Assembly (NCBI GenBank): GCA_001874365.1
Contig: MPDF01000023.1
Location: 1-33,060, forward strand
Length of the DNA stretch: 33,060 nucleotides
Direction: 5' to 3'
Origin: Gammaproteobacteria bacterium MedPE
Lineage (GTDB): Bacteria; Pseudomonadota; Gammaproteobacteria; Enterobacterales; Psychrobiaceae
The translations under genes and the position numbers were made by a program. Each line of letters begins with the position of its first letter. The first letter of the stretch is position 1. The notes beneath the pieces are model-generated. The model saw nothing but the letters and a program-made list of their open reading frames with translations. It made no database searches and had not been told where the DNA came from. This document shows positions 7,010 through 16,255 of the stretch, piece after piece.

Positions 7010-8818
7010 ATGACTCATTTAAAACATACCCTGTTGGCCACCGCACTTGCAGGTATGATGCTAACAGGGTGTCAATCTACGCAAACGACGAAGCGCTCAG
7101 AGAATGCACAAACGAGTGTTGTGATGAACAGCGCCACTGAAGCTTTTGACAATATTACCCAGCAGATCGTCGATTACCGAAAAAGTGTCGATGTGTATCA
7201 GAACAAAGACGGCGTTAATGGTTACTTTTTACCGAATTTATCGGCAACATTTTTAGACACTAATTTTCAAAAAAATAAAGCCTTTCAAAAACTACTAGCG
7301 GCTATTGATGTTGCAACGCTTGATGAGCAAGACCAAATTAATCACGCCATTATCAGCTCACAAGTGGCAAATTCCGTTGATGAATATCGTTTTAACGCCC
7401 ATTACATGCCGCTAACCTCGGAGTTTGGTTTTCATTCGGCGCTATCTTTTATGGTGTCTAATAGCAGCTTTAAAACGCTAGAAGACTATCAGTTATATCT
7501 CAAGCGATTAGCAGCGGTGCCGAAGTATTTTGATGAGAATATCACTTGGATGAAGCGCGGTATTGAGACTGGTTTTACGCAGCCAAGCCCCGTATTGGTG
7601 GGATATGAAGACAGCATTGCCGCGTTTTTGGTGGAAGATGTCACTCAATCTGAGTTTTATCGTCCATTGACCAACAGACCAGCGCATATCACACAAGCTG
7701 ACTTTGATAAATTAAAACAGCAAGCCGCTGCACTCATTAAAGACAAAGTATTGCCTGCCTACCAAGGTTACATGGACTTTTTCGTTGGTGAATATAAGCC
7801 AAATGCACGTGCGAAGATTGGTGTCGCAAGCACGCCAGACGGTGAAGCTTTTTATCAAAATCGCGTTAAGCATTACACCACCACAGATATGACGGCGAAA
7901 GAGGTTCATGAACTTGGTTTAGCGGAGGTCAAACGCATTCGGGGTGAAATGAATGAGGTCATTGCTAGTACTGGATTTAAAGGCAGCTTCGCCGATTTTG
8001 TGCAATTTCTTCGCACCGACGAACAGTTCTATGCTAAATCGGCGGAAGAGCTGTTAAAAGAGGCGTCATATATTGCTAAAAAAGCTGATGCTCAATTACC
8101 TAAATTCTTTAAATTGTTACCAAGAACCCCTTATGGCGTTGAACCTGTACCCGATTCAATTGCTCCTAAATATACAACAGGCCGCTACATTCGTGCTAAT
8201 GGCGAGACAGATGCTGGTTATTATTGGGTTAATACGTATGGGTTAGACAAGCGCCCATTGTATGTACTTGAAGCGTTGACGTTACACGAAGCCGTGCCGG
8301 GGCATCATTTACAAATCTCCCTTAACCGAGAACTTGACGATGTTCCAAAGTATCGCCGCAATCACTATATATCTGCATTTGGTGAAGGGTGGGGGCTTTA
8401 TGCTGAATATCTTGGGCAAGAAATGGGCTTCTACCAAGATGCTTATAGTCAATTTGGTCGCCTGACCTATGAAATGTGGCGTGCTGCCCGTTTAGTGGTT
8501 GATACAGGCATGCATATGTTTGGATGGACTCGAGAGCAAACGATGACATTTATGCAAGAGAATTCTGCGTTGTCATTACACAACATCAAAACAGAAACAG
8601 ATCGCTACATCTCTTGGCCGGGACAGGCGCTTTCTTATAAAATAGGCGAGCTGACGATAAAGCGTTTACGTAAAAAAGCGGAAGATAAACTCGGTACAGA
8701 CTTTGATATTAGAGAGTTTCACTTTCAAATCTTGAAAAATGGTGCTGTGCCATTAGACTTTCTTGAACAGCAAATTGATGCCTATATTCAAGAGGCAGCC
8801 AAGCAAGTAACTAAATAG
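7010..8818 (+). CDS. DUF885 family lipoprotein, probable zinc metallopeptidase
   Basis: The 602-residue product starts with a lipoprotein signal (lipobox LTGC, Cys21) and is otherwise a full-length DUF885 protein. The zincin-like motif is LHEAVPGHHLQ (His426, Glu427, His432/433). Further downstream, FGEGWGLYAEYLGQEMGFY supplies the usual second acidic element. The family is linked to M32-like peptidases and is often labelled as an X-Pro or other dipeptidase; substrates are mostly unproven. It should be anchored in the periplasm or outer membrane. The ATG at 7010 has a weak GGA site upstream. A hairpin that could end transcription follows at 8822-8850. Confidence 0.9.
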   Translation: MTHLKHTLLATALAGMMLTGCQSTQTTKRSENAQTSVVMNSATEAFDNITQQIVDYRKSVDVYQNKDGVNGYFLPNLSATFLDTNFQKNKAFQKLLAAIDVATLDEQDQINHAIISSQVANSVDEYRFNAHYMPLTSEFGFHSALSFMVSNSSFKTLEDYQLYLKRLAAVPKYFDENITWMKRGIETGFTQPSPVLVGYEDSIAAFLVEDVTQSEFYRPLTNRPAHITQADFDKLKQQAAALIKDKVLPAYQGYMDFFVGEYKPNARAKIGVASTPDGEAFYQNRVKHYTTTDMTAKEVHELGLAEVKRIRGEMNEVIASTGFKGSFADFVQFLRTDEQFYAKSAEELLKEASYIAKKADAQLPKFFKLLPRTPYGVEPVPDSIAPKYTTGRYIRANGETDAGYYWVNTYGLDKRPLYVLEALTLHEAVPGHHLQISLNRELDDVPKYRRNHYISAFGEGWGLYAEYLGQEMGFYQDAYSQFGRLTYEMWRAARLVVDTGMHMFGWTREQTMTFMQENSALSLHNIKTETDRYISWPGQALSYKIGELTIKRLRKKAEDKLGTDFDIREFHFQILKNGAVPLDFLEQQIDAYIQEAAKQVTK

Positions 8819-8821
8819 TTT

Positions 8822-8850
8822 ATGAGGCCATACGTTATGTGAGGCCTCAT
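8822..8850 (+). terminator. Hairpin after the DUF885 gene, possible terminator
   Basis: An 8-bp perfect stem, ATGAGGCC (8822-8829) with GGCCTCAT (8843-8850), encloses a 13-base loop four bases after the DUF885 stop. Only a weak T/A stretch follows (TAATAA), so it may be an inefficient terminator or an RNA-stabilising hairpin. Confidence 0.45.
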
Positions 8851-8886
8851 TAATAACATCAAACTTACTGAGACTTATAATTTACA

Positions 8887-9501
8887 ATGAATGATTTATA
8901 CACCCAAGCGGCAACTATTTTTCTCGGCTTTTTTGCCATTATGAACCCTATTGCTAATACCGCCGTTTTCGCAGGATTAGCGGGTAACAAGCCTAAAGCT
9001 GAACAAATTAAGATTGCCTTAAAAGCACTGACGATTACCTTCTTCGTCATTTTAGCGTTTGCGCTATTAGGCAATGCCATTTTCCATTTATTTGGCATTA
9101 CCATTTCTGCACTACGTATTACTGGTGGTATTTTGGTGTTTTTAGTCGGCTATCACATGCTTAATGGGGCTGGCTCTAAATTACACTCAACAGAGCAAGA
9201 AGCTGGGGACGTGTCGGTTTCACCACTTGCAGTGCCATTACTTGCTGGTCCGGGCACTATTGCGACGGCAATGAATTACGCTTCATCTGGGAGTTCGAGT
9301 GCAATTGCATTAACCATGGGAATGTTTGCAATCTTATGTGTCATTACCTTTGTTTGTTTTATTTTTAGTTCTCGTATTTTGGCCATCATTGGCGATAGTG
9401 GTTTAAGTATTGTTACTCGGTTAATGGGTTTAATTCTGGCGGTTATTGGTACGCAGATGGTTATTGTTGGCGTTACTGCCGTTGTCGCCACCATGAAATA
9501 A
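8887..9501 (+). CDS. MarC family integral membrane protein
   Basis: The 204-residue protein is a MarC/UPF0056 family member with six predicted membrane helices. Typical family signatures are FFAIMNPIANTAVFAGL near the N-terminus, LRITGGILVFLVGYHML in the middle, and SPLAVPLLAGPGTIATAM. The family was named for proximity to the mar operon in E. coli; a role in drug resistance was not upheld and its transport function is unknown. The ATG at 8887 has only a weak upstream purine stretch. A structured repeat element begins nine bases after the stop and may influence the 3' end of the transcript. Confidence 0.92.
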   Translation: MNDLYTQAATIFLGFFAIMNPIANTAVFAGLAGNKPKAEQIKIALKALTITFFVILAFALLGNAIFHLFGITISALRITGGILVFLVGYHMLNGAGSKLHSTEQEAGDVSVSPLAVPLLAGPGTIATAMNYASSGSSSAIALTMGMFAILCVITFVCFIFSSRILAIIGDSGLSIVTRLMGLILAVIGTQMVIVGVTAVVATMK

Positions 9502-9510
9502 AGCTAACTA

Positions 9511-9821
9511 GGGTCTGTTGAACTTTGCGGTTCAAATTTTGTTCAATCTAAAAGCGTTTTGAGCAAGGCATGAGGATTGATGCTGGGTTTACCCCAGTGA
9601 ATGACGAATAACGCGGCACAAAATACTTTTAGGTGAATCCTACGGACAGCATTTGTTTGTTATTTCTACGGCGTTATCGCCTATTCGTGTATTGCTACAT
9701 GGATGTAGCTCATTAGGATAATGCAGGAGCTATTATCGAGCCAGCTACACCACATAGGCTCTGCCTTGTAGAAACCCCAAACAAATTGCTGCAAAAATGA
9801 ACTCAAAAGTTCAACAGACCC
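9511..9821. mobile_element. 311-bp MITE-like element with terminal inverted repeats and nested hairpins
   Basis: The ends match as inverted repeats: the first 17 bases, GGGTCTGTTGAACTTTG, are almost the reverse complement of the last 17, and similarity continues imperfectly to about 33 bases. Both ends are flanked by TA (9509-9510 and 9822-9823), consistent with a TA target duplication as in IS630/mariner-type transposition. There is no meaningful coding frame inside. Internal arms pair in nested order: 9647-9659 with 9778-9791, and 9663-9669 with 9768-9774. Smaller hairpins lie at 9694-9709 (GCTACAT..ATGTAGC) and 9738-9761 (GAGCC..GGCTC). This fits a non-autonomous miniature element moved by a transposase encoded elsewhere. 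It fills the gap between the convergent marC and PLA2-like genes. Confidence 0.75.
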
Positions 9822-9856
9822 TAATAGAGTTATGTTTAAAAATTAATACTTAACAT

Positions 9857-10282
9857 CTATTGTACTAAATACTTTGCTGGGAATAATTGTTTGATTTGAT
9901 AACGCTCTATTGCTGTTAGTTCGCCATATTTTTTTGAAAAAGGCCAACCATATCCCCACCTAAATGGCGTTGGTAATGCAGGGCTGCCACCTACACGAAC
10001 ACCATTAAACATCAAGATAGCAATCTCAGCTTGGCCAGTATCGGCAACACACTGCTGAAGTTTAAGATCTGACAATAGGCGCTGTGCTCGAGTGCCGCCT
10101 TGCCAGTAATCGAGATCATGAGCTTTACAGCAATGTAACCACAAGTTTGGCTTTTCAGGTGTTCCATTAGGAAACAAGCTACAGCCATCAGTGGAAAAAG
10201 GGGCTAGTTTTTGTAATGAATTAGCGTTTGATGGCACAAAAAAACCTGCCAATCCAATGGCAAGTAATATTCGCATCATCAT
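9857..10282 (-). CDS. Small secreted protein with phospholipase-A2-like CCxxHDxxY motif
   Basis: I recognise this only as a conserved marine gammaproteobacterial family of unknown function. The 141-residue product has a signal peptide (about residues 1-21, MMMRILLAIGLAGFFVPSNA) and the motif C51-C52-K-A-H55-D56-L-D-Y59. That has the same spacing as the catalytic CCxxHDxCY of secreted phospholipase A2, where His48 and Asp49 act with calcium. C34 and C78 could form disulphides, and a conserved-looking GVRVGGSPALPTPFRWGYGW follows. The canonical PLA2 calcium loop (YGCxCGxGG) is not evident, so activity is only a hypothesis. The frame can extend to a GTG at 10288, but the ATG at 10282 has AAGG eight bases upstream. 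It is downstream of pdxJ on the same strand. Confidence 0.8.
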   Translation of the reverse strand: MMMRILLAIGLAGFFVPSNANSLQKLAPFSTDGCSLFPNGTPEKPNLWLHCCKAHDLDYWQGGTRAQRLLSDLKLQQCVADTGQAEIAILMFNGVRVGGSPALPTPFRWGYGWPFSKKYGELTAIERYQIKQLFPAKYLVQ

Positions 10283-10292
10283 AGCCACAACC

Positions 10293-10312
10293 TTATACCA
10301 ATTGCATTAAAT
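10293..10312. repeat. Interspersed 20-bp repeat copy A, at the pdxJ stop codon
   Basis: TTATACCAATTGCATTAAAT differs at one base from the sequence at 31061-31080 and resembles the inverted arm at 31133-31153. Read on the minus strand it supplies the last codon (ATT) and the TAA stop of pdxJ. No second inverted arm is visible nearby, so this is a solo half of the larger palindromic unit. Confidence 0.7.
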
Positions 10313-11044
10313 GCCGTGGCGAGCTTCAATCATTTTGGCGCGAATGTCTTTCACAGCTTGCTCTAAACCAACAATAGAGGCGCGTGCAATAATGGAATGT
10401 CCAATATTCAATTCGTAAATTTCAGGAATAGCAGCAATGGGTGCAACGTTATGATAATGCAAACCGTGACCGGCATTCACGACAATACCTTTACTGTGTG
10501 CATACGCCGCCATTTCTTGAATACGTTTAAGCTCTTTAGCCTGCTCAAAACTGTTTTCTGCATCAGCGTAACAGCCAGTATGAAGCTCGATATACGGAGC
10601 ACCAACAGTTACAGCAGCATCGATTTGTGCCTTATCAGCATCAATAAATAATGACACTTTAATGCCAGCACCTTTAAGCTGCGCAACTGCTTCAAGCATT
10701 GTATCTAACTGACCAGCTACATCTAACCCGCCTTCAGTGGTTAGTTCTTCGCGCTTTTCAGGCACTAAGCAAACATATTCCGGTTTCACGTTACAAGCAA
10801 TAGACAGCATCTCTTGCGTTACTGCAATTTCTAAGTTCATACGAGTTTGCAGCGTTTGCGCCAGTGTATAAACATCGCGATCTTGAATATGACGACGATC
10901 TTCACGTAAATGTATTGTAATGCCGTCAGCCCCAGCTAACTCGGCAACGCTTGCTGCATGGACTGGATCTGGATAAGTAGTGCCACGCGCTTGACGCAGT
11001 GTCGCGATGTGGTCGATATTAACGCCAAGATAGATTGGATTCAT
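10307..11044 (-). CDS. pdxJ: Pyridoxine 5'-phosphate synthase
   Basis: PdxJ condenses 1-deoxy-D-xylulose 5-phosphate with 3-amino-1-hydroxyacetone 1-phosphate to make pyridoxine 5'-phosphate, the last ring-forming step of de novo vitamin B6 synthesis. The 245-residue protein matches the family along its length: [17 protein letters not shown] at the start, [15 protein letters not shown], the glutamates of the [16 protein letters not shown] loop, [11 protein letters not shown] and [17 protein letters not shown] sits eight bases before the ATG. It ends the conserved rnc-era-recO-pdxJ order, two bases after the recO stop. Its final isoleucine and stop codon come from an interspersed repeat. Confidence 0.97.
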   Translation of the reverse strand: MNPIYLGVNIDHIATLRQARGTTYPDPVHAASVAELAGADGITIHLREDRRHIQDRDVYTLAQTLQTRMNLEIAVTQEMLSIACNVKPEYVCLVPEKREELTTEGGLDVAGQLDTMLEAVAQLKGAGIKVSLFIDADKAQIDAAVTVGAPYIELHTGCYADAENSFEQAKELKRIQEMAAYAHSKGIVVNAGHGLHYHNVAPIAAIPEIYELNIGHSIIARASIVGLEQAVKDIRAKMIEARHGI

Positions 11045-11046
11045 GA

Positions 11047-11784
11047 TTAATTCCTTAACGATTTTGAGCGTGAAAACAAACGTCTGCTTTGCAATGGTTT
11101 ATTGCCTAATAAAGGAGTCAACGCTTGTCTTGTCAGCAACTTTGCATGATTTCGGGTAATAGTGTCACAAAAATTTGTGTTTGCAATATTAATTAACGAT
11201 TGGCCGATATATTTTCCATCAACACGGCTGATAAAGCCTTGTTCGGTCAATAGATCGTAACGCCAATTAGGTTCTATCGATTGCCCATCGACATCTGTTA
11301 ATAGCGAAAACCCATGCCCCAACTCGCTCAGTAATGACAATTCAAACTGACGTAATGTTAATTCAATATCATTGTCTTTAGATAATGAGAGAAGTGTTGC
11401 ATGATACGCGCTATAAATAACGGGTTGAGAAGCTTCTTTAACGAGCAATCGCATGATCAGTTCGTTGAGATAAATTCCACTATAAAGGTATTGTTTAGCT
11501 AACGGAAAAGCCAAGGTCGGTGAATCAATACGGATCAGTGTTTTTAAATCACCATGACCTCGCCAACTAACTAACAGCGGCCTAAATGGCTGTAACAAAC
11601 TTTTATTGATATTGTTTTTGCGTTTAGCGCCATTAGCGACAGCGGCAACACGGCCGTGAGATTCAGTAAACAGTTCAACGATAAGGCTCGTTTCACTAAA
11701 CGGACGGGAGTGAATGAGATAAGCGGCGCACAACGCTGATTGTTCATTGCTGCGCGCCGTATTGTTAAGGTTAGTCGTCTCCAT
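11047..11784 (-). CDS. recO: DNA repair protein RecO
   Basis: RecO works with RecR and RecF to load RecA onto SSB-coated single-stranded DNA during gap repair. The 245-residue product has the N-terminal OB-fold signature ([32 protein letters not shown]) and the alpha-helical C-terminal region typical of the family. The cysteines that form a zinc finger in some RecO proteins are not present here, as in E. coli. The frame opens at a TTG at 11790, but the ATG at 11784 is preferred; it overlaps the era stop by 14 bp, so translation is probably coupled. It lies between era and pdxJ, as in E. coli. Confidence 0.93.
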   Translation of the reverse strand: METTNLNNTARSNEQSALCAAYLIHSRPFSETSLIVELFTESHGRVAAVANGAKRKNNINKSLLQPFRPLLVSWRGHGDLKTLIRIDSPTLAFPLAKQYLYSGIYLNELIMRLLVKEASQPVIYSAYHATLLSLSKDNDIELTLRQFELSLLSELGHGFSLLTDVDGQSIEPNWRYDLLTEQGFISRVDGKYIGQSLINIANTNFCDTITRNHAKLLTRQALTPLLGNKPLQSRRLFSRSKSLRN

Positions 11785-12691
11785 AACCAAGGCTGTTTAA
11801 TGCCCTTTCGTCATCAGCCCAACCTGATTTAACTTTAACCCAAAGCTCAAGGAAGACTTTGTTATCAAACATTTCTTCCATGTCTTTGCGAGCTTCTCGC
11901 CCAACTTGCTTTAATTTTTCACCTTTCTTACCAATGATCATGCGTTTTTGGCCTTCACGCTCCACCAAGATAAGTGCACTAACGTTGAATACGCCATTTG
12001 GCTGCATTGTAAATGCTTCAATTTCAACGGTGACAGAGTAAGGGATTTCATCGCCCATAAAGCGCATCAGTTTTTCACGAATAATTTCTGAGCCCATGAA
12101 GCGCTGAGAACGATCTGTAATGTATTCTTCAGGAAAGTGATGCTGACCTTCAGGGATAGCTTCACGAGCAATACTAATCAATTTATCAACACCATTACCC
12201 TGTTTTGCAGAAATAGGGATGATTTGTTCAAAATCGTATTGACTTGCTAACCATTGTAAATGCGGCATCATTTCTGAACGAATTTGCACGTTGTCTTCTT
12301 TATTCACAACACAGATAACGGGTGTGTCTTGACAACTTTTACGCAATTTATTAAGAATCATTTCATCGTCACCAGTCCATTGAGTGCCTTCAACTAAAAA
12401 GAAGACCATTTCAACATTACCGATAGAGCTTGCTGCTGCACGATTCATTAATCGATTAATGGCACGCTTTTCTTCGCTATGCAATCCAGGTGTATCAACA
12501 TAAATTGTTTGGTAAGCGCCGTCTGTATCTATGCCCATCACACGATGTCGTGTCGTTTGAGGCTTGCGTGACGTAATACTAACTTTTTGACCTAGAATCT
12601 TATTGATAAGCGTCGACTTACCAACATTAGGACGACCTACAATGGCCACGAAACCACAATATGTTGAGTCGTCATTATTTTGCTGTTGCAT
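11771..12691 (-). CDS. era: GTPase Era, 16S rRNA maturation and 30S assembly factor
   Basis: Era binds the 3' end of 16S rRNA and couples ribosome assembly to growth. The 306-residue protein has the GTPase motifs in order: [10 protein letters not shown] (G1), the switch region around [14 protein letters not shown] (G3), NKED (G4) and SAKQG (G5). A C-terminal KH RNA-binding domain follows, with [19 protein letters not shown]. The length is close to the 301 residues of E. coli Era. The ATG lies inside the end of rnc (17-bp overlap), the classic rnc-era translational coupling. Confidence 0.97.
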   Translation of the reverse strand: MQQQNNDDSTYCGFVAIVGRPNVGKSTLINKILGQKVSITSRKPQTTRHRVMGIDTDGAYQTIYVDTPGLHSEEKRAINRLMNRAAASSIGNVEMVFFLVEGTQWTGDDEMILNKLRKSCQDTPVICVVNKEDNVQIRSEMMPHLQWLASQYDFEQIIPISAKQGNGVDKLISIAREAIPEGQHHFPEEYITDRSQRFMGSEIIREKLMRFMGDEIPYSVTVEIEAFTMQPNGVFNVSALILVEREGQKRMIIGKKGEKLKQVGREARKDMEEMFDNKVFLELWVKVKSGWADDERALNSLGYGDD

Positions 12692-13361
12692 GAATAACCT
12701 CTAATGCTTTTTGAGCGGCATCTTGTTCTGCTTTACGACGCGATGTTCCCACACCAACGGTTTGCTCTGCAACTCCCTCAACGCTACAAGACATTGTAAA
12801 ACGTTGATTGTGCGCCTGACCTGTTACTTCCATGACTTCATAAGTCGGTAGCGGTAAACGACGGCCTTGTAGCCATTCTTGTAACTGTGTTTTTGGATCT
12901 TTTTGGCTCACACCTGGCTCAATCGCTTGTAAACGTGATTGATACCAATCTAACACAAGCGTTTCACAGGTTTTCATATCGCTATCTAAATAGACAGCAG
13001 CAATAATTGCTTCAACAGAGTCAGCTAAAATCGAATCGCGACGAAAACCACCACTTTTCAGTTCACCAGGCCCCAAACGCAAGTAATCGCCAATTACAAA
13101 GTCACGAGCAAGTTCAGCCAACGTTTGCCCTCGTACCAAGGTAGCACGCATACGGCTCAAATCACCTTCAGGAACCTTAGGAAACTTAAAATACAAGGCC
13201 TCAGCAATAAACATGCCTAATAAAGAATCACCTAAAAACTCTAAGCGCTCATTGTGTTCTCCCCCCATGCTACGGTGGGTCAACGCCTGTAATAAAAAAT
13301 CTCTGTTTTTAAAGCTGTAACCGATTTTCTTTTCTAATTTTTCGTACGGAATATGTCTCAT
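12675..13361 (-). CDS. rnc: Ribonuclease III
   Basis: RNase III cleaves double-stranded RNA in rRNA precursors, mRNAs and sRNA-target duplexes. The 228-residue product has the endonuclease signature [20 protein letters not shown] with the metal-binding Glu and Asp, a second acidic site in [15 protein letters not shown], and a C-terminal double-stranded RNA binding domain starting at [12 protein letters not shown] and ending in [16 protein letters not shown]. It begins on the base next to the lepB stop and overlaps era. In E. coli rnc is autoregulated by cleavage of its own leader; no such leader can be judged here because the gene is internal to the operon. Confidence 0.97.
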   Translation of the reverse strand: MRHIPYEKLEKKIGYSFKNRDFLLQALTHRSMGGEHNERLEFLGDSLLGMFIAEALYFKFPKVPEGDLSRMRATLVRGQTLAELARDFVIGDYLRLGPGELKSGGFRRDSILADSVEAIIAAVYLDSDMKTCETLVLDWYQSRLQAIEPGVSQKDPKTQLQEWLQGRRLPLPTYEVMEVTGQAHNQRFTMSCSVEGVAEQTVGVGTSRRKAEQDAAQKALEVIHATAK

Positions 13362-14279
13362 TTACTCTTGTCCAATTTTCCCAATACGCTCGGTACGAAT
13401 ACCACTTGGTACCCACGTAGGAATAATGTCTTCTGGCGCGCGTTCAAATTCAAAACTTGTCCACACATATACCGCTTTACCAACCATATTTTGCTCAGGA
13501 ACAAAGCCCCAAAAGCGACTATCTAAACTATTATCTCGATTGTCACCCATCACAAAATATTGATTTTCAGGAACAATCCACTCACCTTGGCGAATACCTT
13601 CCTGATTAAAATACTGAGGAGCTTGGGCAAACGCCGGGTTGTACAAAATTTCATGCTGTACGCCGAGTAAATCTTCTTTTGCTTGTGTTAATGGGTAACC
13701 GCCTTCAACGAAATCACCTTGAGAAACAATATCAAGCTCGACACGTTTGAATTGATCACAACCAGCAATCTCTTGACCTTCAATACATGGCGTTTTAATT
13801 GACAAAATTTTATTGCGATAACGAATAACGTCACCAGGTTCACCGATAACACGCTTGATATAATCAACATCGGGCTTAGGTGGGTATTTAAAAACAACAG
13901 AATCACCACGTTGCGGCTTTCCAGTTTCCAACACCTTGGTACGAATAACTGGCAGTTTTACACCATAAGCATATTTTTCAACCAGAATGAAATCACCCAC
14001 CAATAACGTAGGCTTCATTGAACCAGATGGGATCTGAAATGGCTCATATAAAAATGAACGCAATATCAACACGAATGCGATAACAGGAAAAAGACCGCGG
14101 CAATTCTCTACCAACGCAGACTCCTGTAAAACGGATGCTTTCGCATCATCATCAATTTCTTTAGGTAAACCATCAACGACAGCTTTTCGTTTAGGCAAAA
14201 ACATAAAATGATCAATTGCCCAAACAGTCCCTGTAAACAAGGTAGCGAGAACTAAAATTAGTTCAAAATAAGTCGCCAT
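13362..14279 (-). CDS. lepB: Signal peptidase I
   Basis: LepB removes signal peptides from exported pre-proteins at the outer face of the inner membrane. Two N-terminal membrane segments (about residues 3-25 and 62-77) precede the catalytic domain. The nucleophile is Ser87 in IPSGSMKP and the general base is Lys142 in YIKRVIGEPGD; the box GDNRDNSLDSRFWG is also present. The length of 305 aa is near that of the E. coli enzyme (324). It follows lepA with a three-base gap, the usual lepA-lepB pairing, and abuts rnc. Confidence 0.97.
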   Translation of the reverse strand: MATYFELILVLATLFTGTVWAIDHFMFLPKRKAVVDGLPKEIDDDAKASVLQESALVENCRGLFPVIAFVLILRSFLYEPFQIPSGSMKPTLLVGDFILVEKYAYGVKLPVIRTKVLETGKPQRGDSVVFKYPPKPDVDYIKRVIGEPGDVIRYRNKILSIKTPCIEGQEIAGCDQFKRVELDIVSQGDFVEGGYPLTQAKEDLLGVQHEILYNPAFAQAPQYFNQEGIRQGEWIVPENQYFVMGDNRDNSLDSRFWGFVPEQNMVGKAVYVWTSFEFERAPEDIIPTWVPSGIRTERIGKIGQE

Positions 14280-14282
14280 TCA

Positions 14283-16079
14283 TTATTCTCCAACTTTTAA
14301 GACGGCTAAAAATGCTTCTTGTGGTAATTCTACGTTACCAACAGACTTCATGCGTTTTTTACCTGCTTTTTGCTTTTGCAGTAATTTCTTCTTACGGCTC
14401 ACGTCACCGCCATAACACTTCGCGGTTACATCCTTACGTAGTGCTTTAATATTCGTACGAGCGATAATTTGACTACCAATTGCCGATTGAACGGCAATAT
14501 CAAACATTTGACGAGGGATAAGCTCTTTCATTTTTTCAACAACAGCCCGGCCGCGATATTGTGCATTATCACGGTGAGTAATCATCGCAAGAGCGTCAAC
14601 ACGCTCACCATTGACTAACATATCAACACGCACCATGTTCGACGCTTGGAAGCGCTTGAAATTATAATCCAGTGATGCATAACCGCGTGATGTTGATTTC
14701 AAACGATCAAAGAAATCAAGTACAACTTCTGCCATTGGCAATTCATAAGTTACTGCAACTTGTTTACCGTGATAAACCAAATTAGTTTGTACACCACGTT
14801 TTTCAATACATAACGTAATTACAGAACCTAGATACTCTGACGGTACAAGGATGTTAGCTTCCACCATAGGCTCACGAATTTCATCGATATTTTGAACTGG
14901 TGGTAAATCTGACGGGTTATCGACATTCAGTGTTTCACCTGCCGTTGTTACCACTTCATAGTTTACAGTCGGTGCCGTAGTTATCAGATCAAGATTGTAT
15001 TCACGCTCTAAGCGCTCTTGAATGATTTCCATATGTAACATGCCGAGGAAACCGATACGAAAACCAAACCCTAATGCGCTAGAAGTTTCAGGTTCAAAGT
15101 GTAAAGACGCATCATTTAAGCTTAATTTATTCAATGCATCGCGGAAGTTTTCATAATCATCAGAACTAATTGGGAATAAACCTGCATATACTTGAGGCGT
15201 AACGCGCTTAAAACCAGGTAATGGCTCTTGGGCACCGTTGCGTGCAAGTGTTAGCGTATCGCCGACAGGCGCACCGTGAATTTCTTTAATACCAGCAATG
15301 ATGTAACCAACTTCACCAGCCTTTAAAATACCAGTATCTGTCTGTTTTGGCGTAAAAATACCAACTTTATCGATAATATGAATATCGCCTGTTGACATCA
15401 CTTTCATTTTGTCACCAGCTTTAACTTGGCCCTGTTTTATACGCACTAAACTTACAACGCCTTGGTAATTATCAAACCACGAATCGATAATCAGTGCTTG
15501 CAGTGGAATATCTGCGTCAACATCGCCTTCTGGTGCTGGTACCTTAGCAACAATTTCTTCTAATACATCTTCAATACCGATACCTGTTTTTGCACTACAG
15601 CGCACAGCTTCCATTGCATCGATACCAACAAGATCTTCAATTTCTTCAGAGGCTGAATCAGGATCGGCTGACGGTAAATCAATTTTATTGAGTACAGGCA
15701 CAACTTCCAAATCCATTTCGATAGCAGTGTAACAGTTTGCAAGTGTTTGCGCCTCGACACCTTGTGCAGCATCAACAACCAACAATGCCCCTTCACAAGC
15801 CGCTAACGAACGAGATACTTCATAGGTAAAGTCAACATGTCCAGGGGTATCGATAAAGTTTAACTGGTAAGTCTCACCGTCTTTCGCTTTATAATCCAAT
15901 GTCACACTTTGAGATTTAATAGTGATACCACGTTCACGTTCAATATCCATTGAATCAAGAACTTGAGCTTCCATTTCACGGTCAGATAAGCCACCACAAA
16001 ATTGAATAAGACGATCAGAAAGTGTTGATTTGCCGTGGTCGATATGGGCAATGATTGAGAAATTACGTATATGCTTCAT
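14283..16079 (-). CDS. lepA: Elongation factor 4 (LepA), translational GTPase
   Basis: LepA is a ribosome-associated GTPase that affects initiation and 30S biogenesis and can back-translocate ribosomes. Using the ATG at 16079 gives 598 residues, almost the E. coli length (599), and the canonical start [19 protein letters not shown] containing the G1 loop. DTPGHVDF (G3), NKIDLP (G4), the EF-G-like domains and the LepA-specific C-terminal domain ([20 protein letters not shown]) are all present. The frame could begin at a TTG at 16094, but family alignment favours 16079. It is downstream of rseC after a 176-base gap that may hold its own promoter. Confidence 0.97.
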   Translation of the reverse strand: MKHIRNFSIIAHIDHGKSTLSDRLIQFCGGLSDREMEAQVLDSMDIERERGITIKSQSVTLDYKAKDGETYQLNFIDTPGHVDFTYEVSRSLAACEGALLVVDAAQGVEAQTLANCYTAIEMDLEVVPVLNKIDLPSADPDSASEEIEDLVGIDAMEAVRCSAKTGIGIEDVLEEIVAKVPAPEGDVDADIPLQALIIDSWFDNYQGVVSLVRIKQGQVKAGDKMKVMSTGDIHIIDKVGIFTPKQTDTGILKAGEVGYIIAGIKEIHGAPVGDTLTLARNGAQEPLPGFKRVTPQVYAGLFPISSDDYENFRDALNKLSLNDASLHFEPETSSALGFGFRIGFLGMLHMEIIQERLEREYNLDLITTAPTVNYEVVTTAGETLNVDNPSDLPPVQNIDEIREPMVEANILVPSEYLGSVITLCIEKRGVQTNLVYHGKQVAVTYELPMAEVVLDFFDRLKSTSRGYASLDYNFKRFQASNMVRVDMLVNGERVDALAMITHRDNAQYRGRAVVEKMKELIPRQMFDIAVQSAIGSQIIARTNIKALRKDVTAKCYGGDVSRKKKLLQKQKAGKKRMKSVGNVELPQEAFLAVLKVGE

Positions 16080-16169
16080 TGAAAGAATAGCCAACTTAAA
16101 ATTAATTTAATTTACAACCGCTGCTTATTGCAATACAGGTCATAAATTCAGACACAAGAATTGTCGGCA

Positions 16170-16199
16170 ATTCTACCGTAAATAAGCGCGACACGCCAA
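16170..16199 (-). promoter_or_regulatory. Possible sigma-70 promoter for lepA
   Basis: On the minus strand, TTGGCG (16199-16194) and TAGAAT (16175-16170) are separated by 18 bases, a fair match to -35 and -10 elements about 90 bases before the lepA ATG. A near-perfect inverted repeat, TTCACGTTAACGGTGAA (16205-16221), lies immediately upstream of the -35. This would let lepA-lepB-rnc-era be expressed apart from the sigma-E operon; the match could be chance. Confidence 0.35.
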
Positions 16200-16255
16200 A
16201 AGTATTCACGTTAACGGTGAAAATGGTCACATGAAAATAGAGTCAATTTTATTGA

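Noticed and set aside
9690-9770. tRNA-like cloverleaf inside the MITE-like element
   Set aside because: The nested stems look branched, but there are no tRNA consensus positions such as the T-loop GTTCRA, a proper 7-bp acceptor stem or a 3' CCA.
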